From positions 310,001 through 374,000 of the forward strand of contig NZ_CP006368.1 in NCBI RefSeq assembly GCF_001442755.1: a DNA stretch of 64,000 bases, read 5' to 3'. Positions 25,636 to 35,031 of this stretch are shown in pieces. Source of the stretch: Aureimonas sp. AU20. Lineage in GTDB: Bacteria > Pseudomonadota > Alphaproteobacteria > Rhizobiales > Rhizobiaceae. The position numbers were made by a program, and so were the translations under genes. Positions within the stretch are counted from its first letter, which is position 1; every line of letters begins with the position of its first letter. Under the pieces are notes generated by a model that ran no database searches, was not told the DNA's origin, and saw nothing but the letters and a program-made list of their open reading frames with translations.

Positions 25636-26927
25636 GCCGGCGGCCCGCGATCCGCCCCGAGCGGCTCGCCGCGCGCCTCGCGCGCTTCGCGGAGATCGGC
25701 GCCACGCCGCGCGGCGGGGTGAACCGGCAGGCGCTCACCGAGGGCGACCGGCAGGCGCGCGCATTGCTGGCGGACCTCGCCCTCGCGCGCGGCTTCGCGC
25801 TGCGCCAGGACGATGCGGCCAATCTCTTTCTGCGCCGCGAGGGGGGCGACCCCGCGCTGCCGCCGTTGCTTCTGGGCAGCCATCTCGACACGCAGCCGAC
25901 CGGCGGGCGCTTCGATGGCGCGCTGGGCGTGCTCGCCGGCTTCGAGGTGCTGGAAGCGCTGGAGGACGCCGGGGCGCGAACGGGTCGCGCGGTCGAGCTG
26001 GTCAGCTGGACCAACGAGGAAGGATGCCGCTTCGCGCCGGGCGCCATGGGCTCGCAGGCCTTTGCACAGGGGCAGATTGCGCCCGAATGGCGAGAGGCCC
26101 GCGCGCCCGACGGCGCGCGGCTGGATGACGAGCTGGCGCTGACGCTGGCGGTGTTGCCCGGCGTTCTGCTCGCGCCGCTTGGCAGTCCGATCGCCGCCTA
26201 TCTCGAACTCCACATCGAGCAGGGGCCGATCCTGGAGCGCGAGGACGTGCCGGTCGGCGTGGTGACGGGCATCCAAGGCACGATCTGGCTGGAGGTCACG
26301 CTCACCGGGCAGGCCGCCCATGCCGGCACGACGCCGCTCGACTTCCGCCGCGATCCGCTGGCGGCGGCAACCCGGCTTCTCGCCGCGCTGCATGGCGAGG
26401 TCATGCCGAGCGATCCGCAGGCGCGCTTCACGGTGGGGCGGATCGAGGCCTCGCCCGGCTCCGTCAACGCCGTGCCGGAAAGCGTGACCTTCACGGTGGA
26501 TCTGCGCCATCCCGACGCCGCGCGTCTGGCGGCGCTGGAGCAGCGGGTGCGGGAGGCCGCTATGCGCGAGGCCGAGCGGGCGCGATGCACGGCCTCCTTC
26601 CGCCCCCTCGCCCACATGCCGCCGCTCGCCTTCCCCGAGGCCATGCTTGAGGTCATCGAGACGGGCGCTGGCCGCGCCGGTCTTCCCACGTTGCGCCTCA
26701 TCTCCGGCGCCTTCCACGACGCGCTTCATGTCGCGCGCTGCGCGCCGACGGCGATGATCTTCTGCCCCTGCCGCGACGGGATCAGCCACAACGAGGCGGA
26801 GGATGTGGAGCCGCGCTTCGTCGCTGCGGGCGCGACCGCGCTTCTGGAAGCCAGCCTCGCCTTTCTGGAGCGCGCGGAAATGGGCACGTCCATCGAGACT
26901 CGAGGGGCCGCGATGCGGGCCGGCTGA
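25632..26927 (+). CDS. M20-family Zn-dependent hydrolase (N-carbamoyl-amino-acid / allantoate amidohydrolase type)
   Basis: 431 residues of the hydantoinase/carbamoylase family. Metal ligands are evident in LLLGSHLDTQPTGGRFDGAL (His, Asp), SWTNEEGCRFAPGAMGS (Glu-Glu), LELHIEQGPILE (His) and CRDGISHNEAED (His). The lid domain has GQAAHAGTTPLDFRRDPLAA. Family members cleave ureido groups of N-carbamoyl amino acids, ureidoglycolate-type compounds or allantoate. An ATG overlapping the previous stop couples it to the sugar cluster. It implies that the imported compound contains an N-acyl or ureido nitrogen. Confidence 0.87.
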   Translation: MSRRPAIRPERLAARLARFAEIGATPRGGVNRQALTEGDRQARALLADLALARGFALRQDDAANLFLRREGGDPALPPLLLGSHLDTQPTGGRFDGALGVLAGFEVLEALEDAGARTGRAVELVSWTNEEGCRFAPGAMGSQAFAQGQIAPEWREARAPDGARLDDELALTLAVLPGVLLAPLGSPIAAYLELHIEQGPILEREDVPVGVVTGIQGTIWLEVTLTGQAAHAGTTPLDFRRDPLAAATRLLAALHGEVMPSDPQARFTVGRIEASPGSVNAVPESVTFTVDLRHPDAARLAALEQRVREAAMREAERARCTASFRPLAHMPPLAFPEAMLEVIETGAGRAGLPTLRLISGAFHDALHVARCAPTAMIFCPCRDGISHNEAEDVEPRFVAAGATALLEASLAFLERAEMGTSIETRGAAMRAG

Positions 26928-26995
26928 GGGCGGGCGACGCCCGGCCCCTTCCCGGAAGAGAGAGGCCAGGCGTCTCGGGCTTTTGTCAGCGCCAG

Positions 26996-27450
26996 CTATC
27001 GTACTGCGAGTTGAAGGTCGCGCCGGCTCTTGCCGATGTGGTCGGCGAAGGCCTTCAGATTGGCCGGGTCGGGAAGCGAGGCGCTTTCGTGCGAGGCGAC
27101 GCGGCCCATCTGCCCGCGTAGATTGTCGAAGCGCAGCGTGTCGAACTCGCCCCGCCCGTCGGGCATGCGCCGGCCCAGCGCGGCCAGCGCCTCGGCCCCT
27201 TGCGGCGGTAGCACGACGCTCGCCTTCTGGACGGTGGCGAGGCGCTCGGCCTCGCCTTCGCAATTGCCGAGGATGTAGGAATACGCCTCGTAGGAATGGG
27301 CGGGGTCGCCGCTGCGCGCCAGGGCCTCACCCAGCGTCCAGAGAATGTCGATATGGGCGCAGGTGAGAAGCCCGGGGCGCTGGCGCGCCTGATCCACCAC
27401 CACCTGCCATTGTCCGCTATCGGCAGCTGCGGTTATCGCCGCGCGTGCCT
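26996..27450 (-). pseudogene. Fragment of a TPR-like protein, remnant of a cellulose-synthesis operon
   Basis: About 150 codons are open, reading in order GQWQVVVDQARQRPGLLTCA, HIDILWTLGEALARSGDPAH and SYEAYSYILGNCEGEAERLA, and ending in DLQLAVR then a stop. The helical repeat-like composition fits the tetratricopeptide proteins that accompany celABC in rhizobia, but I cannot name it firmly. There is no start codon or ribosome-binding site in a sensible place, and the frame begins where the GH8 fragment breaks. It is read as a truncated remnant fused by deletion to the cellulase fragment upstream. Confidence 0.5.
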
Positions 27451-27912
27451 CTGCTCGCCCAGTGTCTCGGTGAGGTCGGCCGAGGGTTCCCAGCCGGCAT
27501 TCTCAGCCTGCAGCAAGGCCCAGGCGACCGGTATGTCGCCGTCGCTGGCATTGTTCCGGTCGGTGATGTTAGGCGAGGCGGCGGTGTCCCACCGCCAGGC
27601 GGCGAGCCCGTCCTCGCGGATGAAGAATTCCTGCTGGGTCCAGGATCAGAGCTTGTCGAAATTCGCTCGGTCGCGGGCCGCGACCGTCAGAGGCATGCCG
27701 TAGCCCTGGCCCTCGCTGTGGCTGATCGAGCCGTTGTCGTTGTCCACTACGCGCCCTTCGGCGGAGACGAAGCGGCTGCGATAAAGCTCCCAGGCGTCGA
27801 TCGGATAGGCCTGCGGCTCGACCGCCAGCGCCGCTTGCGGCGCGGCGGCAAGAGCGGGCGAGGGCGCGCCCGCCATGGCGGCGAGCAGGTGTCCGCTCAC
27901 CCGGCGTCTCAT
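27433..27912 (-). pseudogene. Broken GH8 endoglucanase (bcsZ/celC-like), N-terminal fragment
   Basis: The start MRRRVSGHLLAAMAG leads into AWELYRSRFVSAEGRVVDND and then NGSISHSEGQGYGM, which is the GH8 cellulase N-terminus. An in-frame TGA at 27646-27648 stands where the family has Trp (FDK-L-stop-SWTQQEFF). Reading on gives DGLAAWRWDTAASPNITDRN then NASDGDIPVAWALLQAE, still GH8, until the frame is lost near 27440 and the catalytic remainder is missing. So there is one nonsense change, one frameshift and a truncation. The ATG overlaps the bcsB-like stop (ATGA), preserving the original operon joint. Confidence 0.72.
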
Positions 27913-28228
27913 TTGCTCTTCTCCCCGACGCGGCGCAGCAGGAGGAAGGTCGAGAGTGCCAGCAGGAGCGAAGCCCCTATCACCGAGCCCGCATAGCGCT
28001 CGCTATGGCGCGAGAACCATCCGGCCAGAACCAGACGGGCGTTGCCAACCGTCCAGCCCCGCGTCTCGAACAGACGCTCGTACGGCGCTTGCGCCATGCG
28101 CAGCGCGCCATCCGTCGCGGACCATTTCTGCGCGGCGCTGGCGATCGGCGCGAGCAGGGGCTGCACGATCTCTCCCGCGCGCTCGAGAACGTCGCTCGGC
28201 TGCGAGAAGGCGACAGGAACCCGTCACG
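27909..28228 (-). pseudogene. C-terminal remnant of a BcsB-like cellulose synthase subunit
   Basis: About 105 codons remain: VPVAFSQPSDVLERAGEIVQ near the broken 5' end, and a C-terminal region RLVLAGWFSRHSERYAG followed by one membrane helix (SVIGASLLLALSTFLLLRR) and a short basic tail. A periplasmic domain ending in a single C-terminal helix with LLLRR is the BcsB pattern, and the next gene is a GH8 cellulase, as in celB-celC. The frame is closed by a TGA at about 28229 and the first several hundred residues are absent. BcsA is not in the window. Confidence 0.6.
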
Positions 28229-28422
28229 TAAGTCCGATCCGCCATGTCCCTCTCGCCTTTCTCGCGCCGATGGCCTCGCACCGCCCGAATCGGGATCACG
28301 ACGGATCAGCCGGGGCTGGGCGGAAGGTCACGGGCCTGCGCTCTCGCACCCGGCGAGCCAAGGCAGACCCGGGAAGGAAGTCAGACGAAATCATAGGTCG
28401 TGGTTGCAATTGACGGGCTGAT

Positions 28423-30150
28423 CTATCGACGGAACAGGTTGGCGTCGGCCAGTTCCACCACCTCGTCGCCCCGCCCGCTCATGATGGCGCGCAGTGAGTA
28501 GAGGCTGAAGCCTGCGGCCTGCGCGAGCTGGATCTTGGGCGGCAGCGCGAGTTCCAGCGTTTCCGTCACCACGTCCACCAGCGCCGGTCCGTCATGGGCG
28601 AAGGCGGCCTTAAGTGCGCCTTCCAGCGCGTCGGAGCGGGTGACGCGCAGGCCGAGGAAACCCATCTCGCGGCTGATGGCGGCGAAGTCGGCCGAGCGCA
28701 GCGCGACATTGGTGTCGACATAGCCCGCCGCCTTCTGCTCCATCTCCACGAAACCGAGGGTCGCATTGTTGAAGACGACCAGTTTGATTGGCAGTCCCAT
28801 CTGGCTTGCCGTCAGAAGATCGCCCATCAGCATGGTGAGCCCGCCGTCGCCCGAAAGCGACACGACCTGCCGGCCGGGACAGGCCGCCTGGAGGCCCAGC
28901 GCCTGCGGCATGGCATTGGCCATGGAGCCATGGTTGAACGAGCCGACGAGCCGGCGCTTGCCGTTCATGGTGAGATAGCGCGCGGCCCAGACGGCGGGCG
29001 TGCCGACATCGGCGGTGAAGATCGCGTCGTCGCTCGCCAACTCGTCGATCAGCTTGGCGACATATTGGGGATGGAGCGGCTGATCGCCCTCGCGCGGCGT
29101 CGCCAGGGCGTCGAGCCCTTCGCGCGCCGAGCGGTAGTGTTCTCTGGCCGCCTGGAGAAAGGAGCCGTCGCGCTCCGGCGCGATGCGCGGCAGCAGCGCT
29201 GACACCGCCTCGCGCACGTCCGAGACGACGCCGAGCGTGATCGGCGTGCGCCGACCCAGCGCGCCGGGATCGCGATCGACCTGCGCCACCACCGCCTTCT
29301 CGGGATAGAAGTTGCGATAGGGAAAGTCGGTGCCGAGCATCAGGAGCGTGTCGCACTCCATCATCGCGTGGTAGCCGGAGGAGAAGCCGATGAGTCCGGT
29401 CATGCCGACATCGTAGGGATTATCCCACTCGATCCATTCCTTGCCGCGATAGGCATGGACGATCGGCGCCTGCAACGCCTCGGCCAGCGCCACGACCTCG
29501 TCATGCGCGCCGGCGACGCCGGCGCCGCAGAGAAGCGTGACGGCGCCCGACGCGTTGAGAAGGGCGGCGAGCCGGTCGATCTCTCCCGCATCGGGCACCA
29601 GACGAGCGGCTTTGAGCTTGGGAAAGCCGGTGCGCGCAACCTTGGGCGCAGGCTTCAAGGCGACGTCGCCCGGCACCACGATGACGGCGACGCCGCCTTG
29701 CGCGATCGCCGTGCGCATGGCGCGGTGCAGAAGCTCGGGCATCTGCTCGGGCGTCTGCAGCATTTCGCAGAAATGGCTGCATTCGCGAAACAGCTCGGTC
29801 GGATGCGTTTCCTGAAAGTAGTTCAGGCCGATCTCGCTGGAGGGGATATGGGCGGCGATCGCCAGGACTGGTGTGCGGTTGCGCTGGCAGTCGAACAGGC
29901 CGTTGATGAGATGAAGATTGCCCGGCCCGCAGCTTCCCGCGCAGACCGCGAGCTGCCCCGTCGCGGCAGCCTCGGCCCCGGCCGCGAAGGCCGCGACCTC
30001 TTCGTGGCGCACATGCATCCACTGAATTCCGCCGTCGCGCCGCAGGCTGTCGTTCAGCGCGTTGAGACTGTCGCCCGTTACGCCCCAGATGCGCTCCACT
30101 CCCGCGTCTTTCAGCGTGGCGACGAACAGATCGGCAATGGACTGGCTCAT
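28423..30150 (-). CDS. poxB: Thiamine-diphosphate-dependent pyruvate oxidase/dehydrogenase (PoxB-like)
   Basis: 575 residues with the three-domain ThDP fold. The N-terminal Pyr domain has the catalytic Glu in [19 protein letters not shown]. The central FAD-binding domain follows (about 190-340; [20 protein letters not shown]). The C-terminal PP domain carries the ThDP motif [20 protein letters not shown] ending in NN. PoxB decarboxylates pyruvate to acetate and CO2 with transfer of electrons to ubiquinone. Its C-terminus ends [14 protein letters not shown]; whether it has the lipid-activated membrane-binding helix of E. coli PoxB is unclear. It has no operon partner; the nearest gene on the strand starts about 195 bp upstream. 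Confidence 0.85.
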   Translation of the reverse strand: MSQSIADLFVATLKDAGVERIWGVTGDSLNALNDSLRRDGGIQWMHVRHEEVAAFAAGAEAAATGQLAVCAGSCGPGNLHLINGLFDCQRNRTPVLAIAAHIPSSEIGLNYFQETHPTELFRECSHFCEMLQTPEQMPELLHRAMRTAIAQGGVAVIVVPGDVALKPAPKVARTGFPKLKAARLVPDAGEIDRLAALLNASGAVTLLCGAGVAGAHDEVVALAEALQAPIVHAYRGKEWIEWDNPYDVGMTGLIGFSSGYHAMMECDTLLMLGTDFPYRNFYPEKAVVAQVDRDPGALGRRTPITLGVVSDVREAVSALLPRIAPERDGSFLQAAREHYRSAREGLDALATPREGDQPLHPQYVAKLIDELASDDAIFTADVGTPAVWAARYLTMNGKRRLVGSFNHGSMANAMPQALGLQAACPGRQVVSLSGDGGLTMLMGDLLTASQMGLPIKLVVFNNATLGFVEMEQKAAGYVDTNVALRSADFAAISREMGFLGLRVTRSDALEGALKAAFAHDGPALVDVVTETLELALPPKIQLAQAAGFSLYSLRAIMSGRGDEVVELADANLFRR

Positions 30151-30344
30151 GGGGGCTCTCGTGGCTGGCAGCGATGAACGCTAAATGTTTTCCGACGCCT
30201 CCCCCGGACCTTCGCGGGTGCGAAGCGCATGCCCTTTTCAATTAGCTGCGCCTCGATCCGTTCCCATTCACGGCTTGCATGGCTGCCTCCCGGCGCCGCG
30301 ATCGGCGCCGGGGACGCTCGCTCGCCCTTGGCCTGTAGCCGAGG

Positions 30345-31727
30345 TCAGGCCAGCCCCTCCGCCGCGACGGCTCCGGTGAGGCGCTCCAGCGTGCGGCCCA
30401 TGCGGGTCATGATCTCGCCGACATCCTCCTCCGTGACGATCATCGGCGGGCAGAGCGCCAGCTGGTCGACGATGGAGCGGAAGATCAGCCCTTCCTCGTG
30501 GCCGATCGCGGCGGCGATCTGCCCGGCTCGGCCGGCCTTCTCGAAGGGGCGCTTGGTCGCCTTGTCGGCCACCAGCTCTAGCGCCCCGATCAGCCCCGCG
30601 CCCCGCACCTCGCCCACCAGCGGGTGATCGGCGAAGCTCCGGAGCCCCGCTTGGAACGGCTGTTCCAGCCGCGCCGCGTTGCCCATCAGATCACGCTCCT
30701 CGATGATCGCGATGTTCTCCAGCGCGACGGCGGTGGCGACCGGATGGCCGGACGCGGTGAAGCCGTGGCCGAACACGCCGAGCCGGGCCGAGTTGTCCGC
30801 GATCGGCGCATAGACCGCCTCCGACAGCATGACGGCGGCGAGCGGCATGTAGGAGGAGGTGATCTGCTTCGACAGCGTCATGATGTCGGGCGTGAACCCG
30901 TATTTCTGGCAGCCGAAGGGCGTGCCGAGCCGGCCGAAGCCGCAGATCACCTCGTCCGAGACGAGGAGGATGTCGTTGGCCCGGCAGATGCGCTCGACGC
31001 CCTCCCAATAGCCGGCCGGCGGCGGCATGACGCCGCCCGCCGCCATCAGCGGCTCGCCGATGAAGGCGGCGATCGTCTCGGCGCCTTCCTGCGCGATGAC
31101 GTCCTCGAGCTCGCGCAGAAGCCGGGCGGTGAACTCGGCCTCGCTCTCGCCCTCCATTCCGAAGCGGTAGAAATGCGGGCAGGTGAGATGGCGCACCGGG
31201 ATCGCCGGCAGGTCGAAGTCGCGATGGTTGGTGGGCAGGCCCGTGAGCGAGCCGGAGGCGATGGTGATGCCGTGATAGGCCTTGGTGCGGGCGAGGAACT
31301 TCTTCTTCTCGGGCTTGCCCATCGCGTTCGAGCGATACCAGACCATCTTGACGATCGTGTCGTTGGCCTCCGAGCCGGAGGAGGTGAAGAAGGCGCGGGT
31401 CAGGGGCTCGGGCGTCATCTCGGCGAGTTTCTCGGCGAGGCGGATCGAGGGCTCGTTCGATTTGGAGGTGAACGTGTGGTAGTAGGGCAGCTTCAGCATC
31501 TGCTGATAGGCCGCGTCCGCCAGGCGCTTTTCGGAAAAGCCGACGCCGACCGACCAGAGCCCGGCCAGCCCCTCGATATACTCCTTGCCGCGATCGTCAT
31601 AAACGCGGATGCCCTCGCCCCGCGCCATGACCAGCGGGCCGTTGGTCTCGTGCGCGCGTAGGTTGGTGACGGGATGCACGACATGCGCGATGTCGGCTGC
31701 GGCGAGGGAGTTCGAGAGTGCGTCCAT
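30345..31727 (-). CDS. Class III PLP-dependent aminotransferase (omega-amino acid/polyamine:pyruvate type)
   Basis: 460 residues. Fold type I class III features are AFFTSSGSEANDTIVKMVWY (about 110-130), AYHGITIASGSLTG, LLVSDEVICGFGRLG (PLP Asp) and LSKQITSSYMPLAAVMLS with the Schiff-base Lys. The length and the GYWEGVERICRANDILL region resemble putrescine/omega-amino acid:pyruvate aminotransferases (SpuC-like). It is the last gene behind a spermidine/putrescine-type importer on the same strand (gap about 210 bp), so it probably deaminates the imported amine. The ATG of MDALSNS follows AAGGACGG; an upstream in-frame extension of 48 residues has no homology. Confidence 0.87.
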   Translation of the reverse strand: MDALSNSLAAADIAHVVHPVTNLRAHETNGPLVMARGEGIRVYDDRGKEYIEGLAGLWSVGVGFSEKRLADAAYQQMLKLPYYHTFTSKSNEPSIRLAEKLAEMTPEPLTRAFFTSSGSEANDTIVKMVWYRSNAMGKPEKKKFLARTKAYHGITIASGSLTGLPTNHRDFDLPAIPVRHLTCPHFYRFGMEGESEAEFTARLLRELEDVIAQEGAETIAAFIGEPLMAAGGVMPPPAGYWEGVERICRANDILLVSDEVICGFGRLGTPFGCQKYGFTPDIMTLSKQITSSYMPLAAVMLSEAVYAPIADNSARLGVFGHGFTASGHPVATAVALENIAIIEERDLMGNAARLEQPFQAGLRSFADHPLVGEVRGAGLIGALELVADKATKRPFEKAGRAGQIAAAIGHEEGLIFRSIVDQLALCPPMIVTEEDVGEIMTRMGRTLERLTGAVAAEGLA

Positions 31728-31938
31728 GATTGCCGTCCTTGGGCCAAGTGCCGATGCTTGAGCGTCGTGGTGCCGGGATCGCGGGCGATCCCGAGCGGGA
31801 AATGGTCGCGGCCGGGCCACTGAGAGAGGCCGGGCGGCATCGAAGCGGAAGCCTAAGCTGGCGGACAGCATCGCCCTTTTGTGAGCCGCCGCAAGCCGAA
31901 ACCTCGAGGCGAACGCCTCGTGCCTCCTGAACGTCCGG

Positions 31939-32718
31939 TCACGCCGCGACGCGGCGGCGGCGGTTCATGAAGGCGACGAGCGCGGCCAGAACCAGCGTGC
32001 CGACGATCAAGATGAAGGCGGCTGCGGCGATGGCCGGGCTGATATTCTCGCGGATCGAGGAGAACATCTGGCGCGCCAGCGTGCGCTGGTTCGGCCCCGC
32101 CACGAAGAGCGTCAGCACCACTTCGTCCAGCGAGGTGGCGAAGGCGAAGACCGCGCCGGTGACGATGCCGGGCATCGCGAGCGGAAAGGTGATGCGCCGG
32201 AACACCGTGACCGGCGAGGCGCCGAGACTTGCCGCCGCGCGCTCCACCCGCCGGTCGATGCCTTGCAGCGCGGTCGAGACGCTGACCACGACGAAGGGCA
32301 CGCAGAGCACGGCATGGGCGAGAATGACGCCGGTGTAGCTGCTGGTGAGGCCGAGCCGCCCGAGGGCGGTCTGGAGACCGACGCCCAGCACCACGGCGGG
32401 CACCACCATCGGCAGAAGGAAGACGGTGCGCAAGGCGTTGCCGAAGGGCACGAGACCGCTGCGCAGCCCGAGCGCGGCGAGCGTGCCGAGCACCACGGCC
32501 AGCACCGTCGCACCCAGCCCGATCACCAGACTGTTGACGATTGCCAGCCGCCAAACATCCGAATTGGCGAGTTCAGCGAACCAGCGCAGCGACAGCGACG
32601 GGATGGGATAGTTGAGGAAAATGCCGGAGGTGAAGGCGAGCGGCAGGATGGCGATCAGCGGCGCCAGAAGAAAGAAGACCGCGAGCGTTCCGAACAGCCC
32701 TTGAGCGACACGCATCAT
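31939..32718 (-). CDS. ABC transporter permease, PotC type
   Basis: 259 residues with six predicted helices. The coupling (EAA-like) loop reads ERAAASLGASPVTVFRRITF near residue 160. It pairs with the PotB-type permease just upstream (3-bp gap) in a spermidine/putrescine-type importer. After its stop, a short hairpin (GAGGC/GCCTC, 31905-31920) might dampen read-through into the aminotransferase. The start is the first of two adjacent ATG codons. Confidence 0.9.
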   Translation of the reverse strand: MMRVAQGLFGTLAVFFLLAPLIAILPLAFTSGIFLNYPIPSLSLRWFAELANSDVWRLAIVNSLVIGLGATVLAVVLGTLAALGLRSGLVPFGNALRTVFLLPMVVPAVVLGVGLQTALGRLGLTSSYTGVILAHAVLCVPFVVVSVSTALQGIDRRVERAAASLGASPVTVFRRITFPLAMPGIVTGAVFAFATSLDEVVLTLFVAGPNQRTLARQMFSSIRENISPAIAAAAFILIVGTLVLAALVAFMNRRRRVAA

Positions 32719-32721
32719 GGC

Positions 32722-33900
32722 TCAGGCCCCCAGCGGCGAGCCGGCGCGCGACAGCCGGCCATAGACGAGATAAAGCGCCGTCGTCACCACGAGCAGGATC
32801 AGCCCCAGCGCCCCGGCCATACCCCAATTCGCCGTCTGCAGCGCGTAGAAGGCGATGATGGAGGAGATCATCTGGTCGTTCGGGCCGCCGACCAGCGCCG
32901 GCGTGATGTAGTAGCCGATGGCCACCATGAAGACGAGCAGCGAGCCCGACAGGATGCCCGGCATGGCGAGCGGCAGGAGGATGCGGCGGAAGGCGGCGAA
33001 CGGCGGCGCGCCCATGGAGGCGGCGGCGGGCATCAGCGTCTTCGGGATGGCGTTCACGACGCTGTAGATCGGCAGCACCATGAAGGGCAGCAGCACATGC
33101 GTCATGGCGAGCACGACGCCGGTGCGGTTGAAGATCAGCGGCAGTGGCGCGTCGGACAGGCCGAGGCGCACCAGCGCGCCGTTGATGAGACCCTGATCCT
33201 GCAGGAGGATGAACCAGGCCGCGGTGCGCACGAGAAGCGAGGTCCAGAGTGGCAAGAGAACTGCCAACATCAGAACGTTTCGCTTCCAGCCCGAGGTCGC
33301 CGCCATCAGCATGGCATAGGGCAGGCCGATGGCGAGACAGCAGAGCGTGATCGTGCCGGCGATGACGAAAGTGCGCGAGATGATGAGCCGGTTGGCGGAA
33401 CTGCCGGCCGGCAGCTCGGCGATCGCGCCCGTGTCGTCCCGCCCGAGATCGGCGGCGGCCAGGAGATTGCGGTCGGTAAAGGCGGAGGAGGCGTTGCGGA
33501 TCGCCGTCCAGAAGGCGGGGTCGGCCCAGCGCGGGTCGAGCGCGGTGAGATCCACCGGCGCGCCTTCGGCCGCGTCCTTCACGGCGCGCTGGGTCTTGGG
33601 GATCAGCGAGCGAAAGCCGGAGACTTCGCTGTTGAGGCGGCGCACCGCCGCCCCGAGTTCGATCGCCTGCACGCCGCGCAGGTCGTTGGCGAGCGCGCTC
33701 TGAACCTCCGGCGCCGGAACCCCCTCCCCGCTCCAGCCGGTAATCGCCGTGGCGGTCTGTGGCAGGGCCGAGGCCACGGCGGGATCGCGCATGGAGACGG
33801 AGATCATCGTCCAGAGCGGCCAGAGAAAGAAGAAGCCCAGAAACAGGAAGAGCGGCGCGATCAGTGCCACGCTGCGAAGGGACGAGCCGGCGCTGGTCAT
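32722..33900 (-). CDS. ABC transporter permease, PotB type, with a long periplasmic insertion
   Basis: 392 residues, longer than E. coli PotB (about 285). After the first helix (VALIAPLFLFLGFFFLWPLW, about 10-30) comes a roughly 130-residue polar segment, then the five-helix core beginning TFVIAGTITLCCLAIGLPYA. The coupling loop is PAAASMGAPPFAAFRRILLP. Long PotB-like permeases of this kind occur in alphaproteobacteria. The start is the ATG of MTSAGSS, overlapping the ATPase stop by 4 bp; an upstream in-frame extension lies inside the ATPase gene. Confidence 0.88.
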   Translation of the reverse strand: MTSAGSSLRSVALIAPLFLFLGFFFLWPLWTMISVSMRDPAVASALPQTATAITGWSGEGVPAPEVQSALANDLRGVQAIELGAAVRRLNSEVSGFRSLIPKTQRAVKDAAEGAPVDLTALDPRWADPAFWTAIRNASSAFTDRNLLAAADLGRDDTGAIAELPAGSSANRLIISRTFVIAGTITLCCLAIGLPYAMLMAATSGWKRNVLMLAVLLPLWTSLLVRTAAWFILLQDQGLINGALVRLGLSDAPLPLIFNRTGVVLAMTHVLLPFMVLPIYSVVNAIPKTLMPAAASMGAPPFAAFRRILLPLAMPGILSGSLLVFMVAIGYYITPALVGGPNDQMISSIIAFYALQTANWGMAGALGLILLVVTTALYLVYGRLSRAGSPLGA

Positions 33901-34958
33901 GCCGGAAACACCGCGCAGTCGGCCGGCGCGGCCGAGAGCCAGGTGCGCGAGCCCAGAGCGGGGGGCACGGCGGTCCGCTCGCAACGCGCGACGAAGCGCA
34001 GGGCACCGCGCGAGAGATGCAGCCGGAGATGATCGCCCTGATAGACGACGTCGTCGACGCCGGCCTCGATGGCGTTGCTCTCGGCCTGGGGGCGCAGATG
34101 CAGCCGCTCGGGCCGCACCGAGAGCATGACGCTGGCACCCGGCTCCAGCCCGGCCGGCCCTTCGGCCTCCAGCCGCGCGCCTTCGCCGAGATCGATGAGA
34201 AGCCTCTCTCCGTCGCGCCGCTCGACCTTTGCGGGCAGGAGATTGGTCTCGCCGATGAACTGCGCGACAAAGGCGTTCTCGGGATGGTCGTAGACCCGGG
34301 AGGCCGTGCCGATCTGCGAGATGCGGCCCTTGTCGAAGATGGCGATGCGGTTGCTCATGGTGAGCGCCTCGCCCTGGTCGTGCGTGACGAAGACGATGGT
34401 GAGGCCGAGCTGGCGGTGCAGCTCGCGAATTTCGAGCTGCATCTCTTCGCGCAGCTGCTTGTCGAGCGCGCCGAGCGGCTCGTCCATCAGGACGACCTTG
34501 GGCTCGAAGACAAGGGCGCGGGTCAGCGCCACGCGCTGCTGCTGGCCGCCGGAGAGCTGGTCGGGCCGGCGTTCGCTGAGATGGCCGAGGCGCACGCGGT
34601 CGAGCGCGCGCGCCACGCGCTCCTGCGTCTCCGCCTTGCCGAGCCGGCGCATCTGCAGGGGAAAGGCGACGTTCTCGGCGATCGTCATATGGGGAAACAG
34701 GGCGTAGTTCTGGAACACGACGCCGATACCACGCTTGTGCGGAGGCAGGTCCTCGATGCGCTCGCCATCCATGCGAATGGTGCCGGATGTGGCGTTCTCG
34801 AAGCCGGCCAGCATCATCAGGATCGTCGTCTTGCCCGAGCCGGACGGCCCCAGCAGCGACAGGAACTCGCCCTTCTCCACCTCCAGATCCAGGTTCTCAA
34901 CGACCTTCGTCATGCCGAAGGATTTCGATACGTCGTGGAAATGGATGAAGTTCTTCAT
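33897..34958 (-). CDS. ABC transporter ATP-binding protein, PotA type
   Basis: 353 residues: Walker A LLGPSGSGKTTILMMLAGF, Q-loop VFQNYALFPHMT, signature DQLSGGQQQRVALTRALV, Walker B VLMDEPLGALD and H-loop VTHDQGEALTMSNRI. A C-terminal TOBE domain (about 275-350; SVRPERLHL) is as in PotA/MalK. It serves the two permeases that follow. The binding-protein gene lies 73 bp upstream, separated by a strong stem-loop. Confidence 0.92.
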   Translation of the reverse strand: MKNFIHFHDVSKSFGMTKVVENLDLEVEKGEFLSLLGPSGSGKTTILMMLAGFENATSGTIRMDGERIEDLPPHKRGIGVVFQNYALFPHMTIAENVAFPLQMRRLGKAETQERVARALDRVRLGHLSERRPDQLSGGQQQRVALTRALVFEPKVVLMDEPLGALDKQLREEMQLEIRELHRQLGLTIVFVTHDQGEALTMSNRIAIFDKGRISQIGTASRVYDHPENAFVAQFIGETNLLPAKVERRDGERLLIDLGEGARLEAEGPAGLEPGASVMLSVRPERLHLRPQAESNAIEAGVDDVVYQGDHLRLHLSRGALRFVARCERTAVPPALGSRTWLSAAPADCAVFPA

Positions 34959-34996
34959 CGAGCCCTGTTCGCTTGCTGCGGGAGCCTTGGCGGTCC

Positions 34997-35024
34997 GGCG
35001 GGTCGGCAGAAGAGCCGGCCCGCC
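34997..35024 (-). promoter_or_regulatory. Intercistronic stem-loop after the PotD-type gene
   Basis: Eleven base pairs with one G-U: GGCGGGTCGGC pairs with GCCGGCCCGCC around AGAAGA on the + strand. It begins seven bases after the binding-protein stop and lacks a T-run, so it probably stabilises the upstream message. Confidence 0.55.
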
Positions 35025-35031
35025 AGACGTC

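Noticed and set aside
32263..34032. A 589-codon plus-strand frame opposite the PotB/PotC genes
   Set aside because: Low-complexity Gln/His/Arg/Asp composition; antisense shadow of two membrane proteins.
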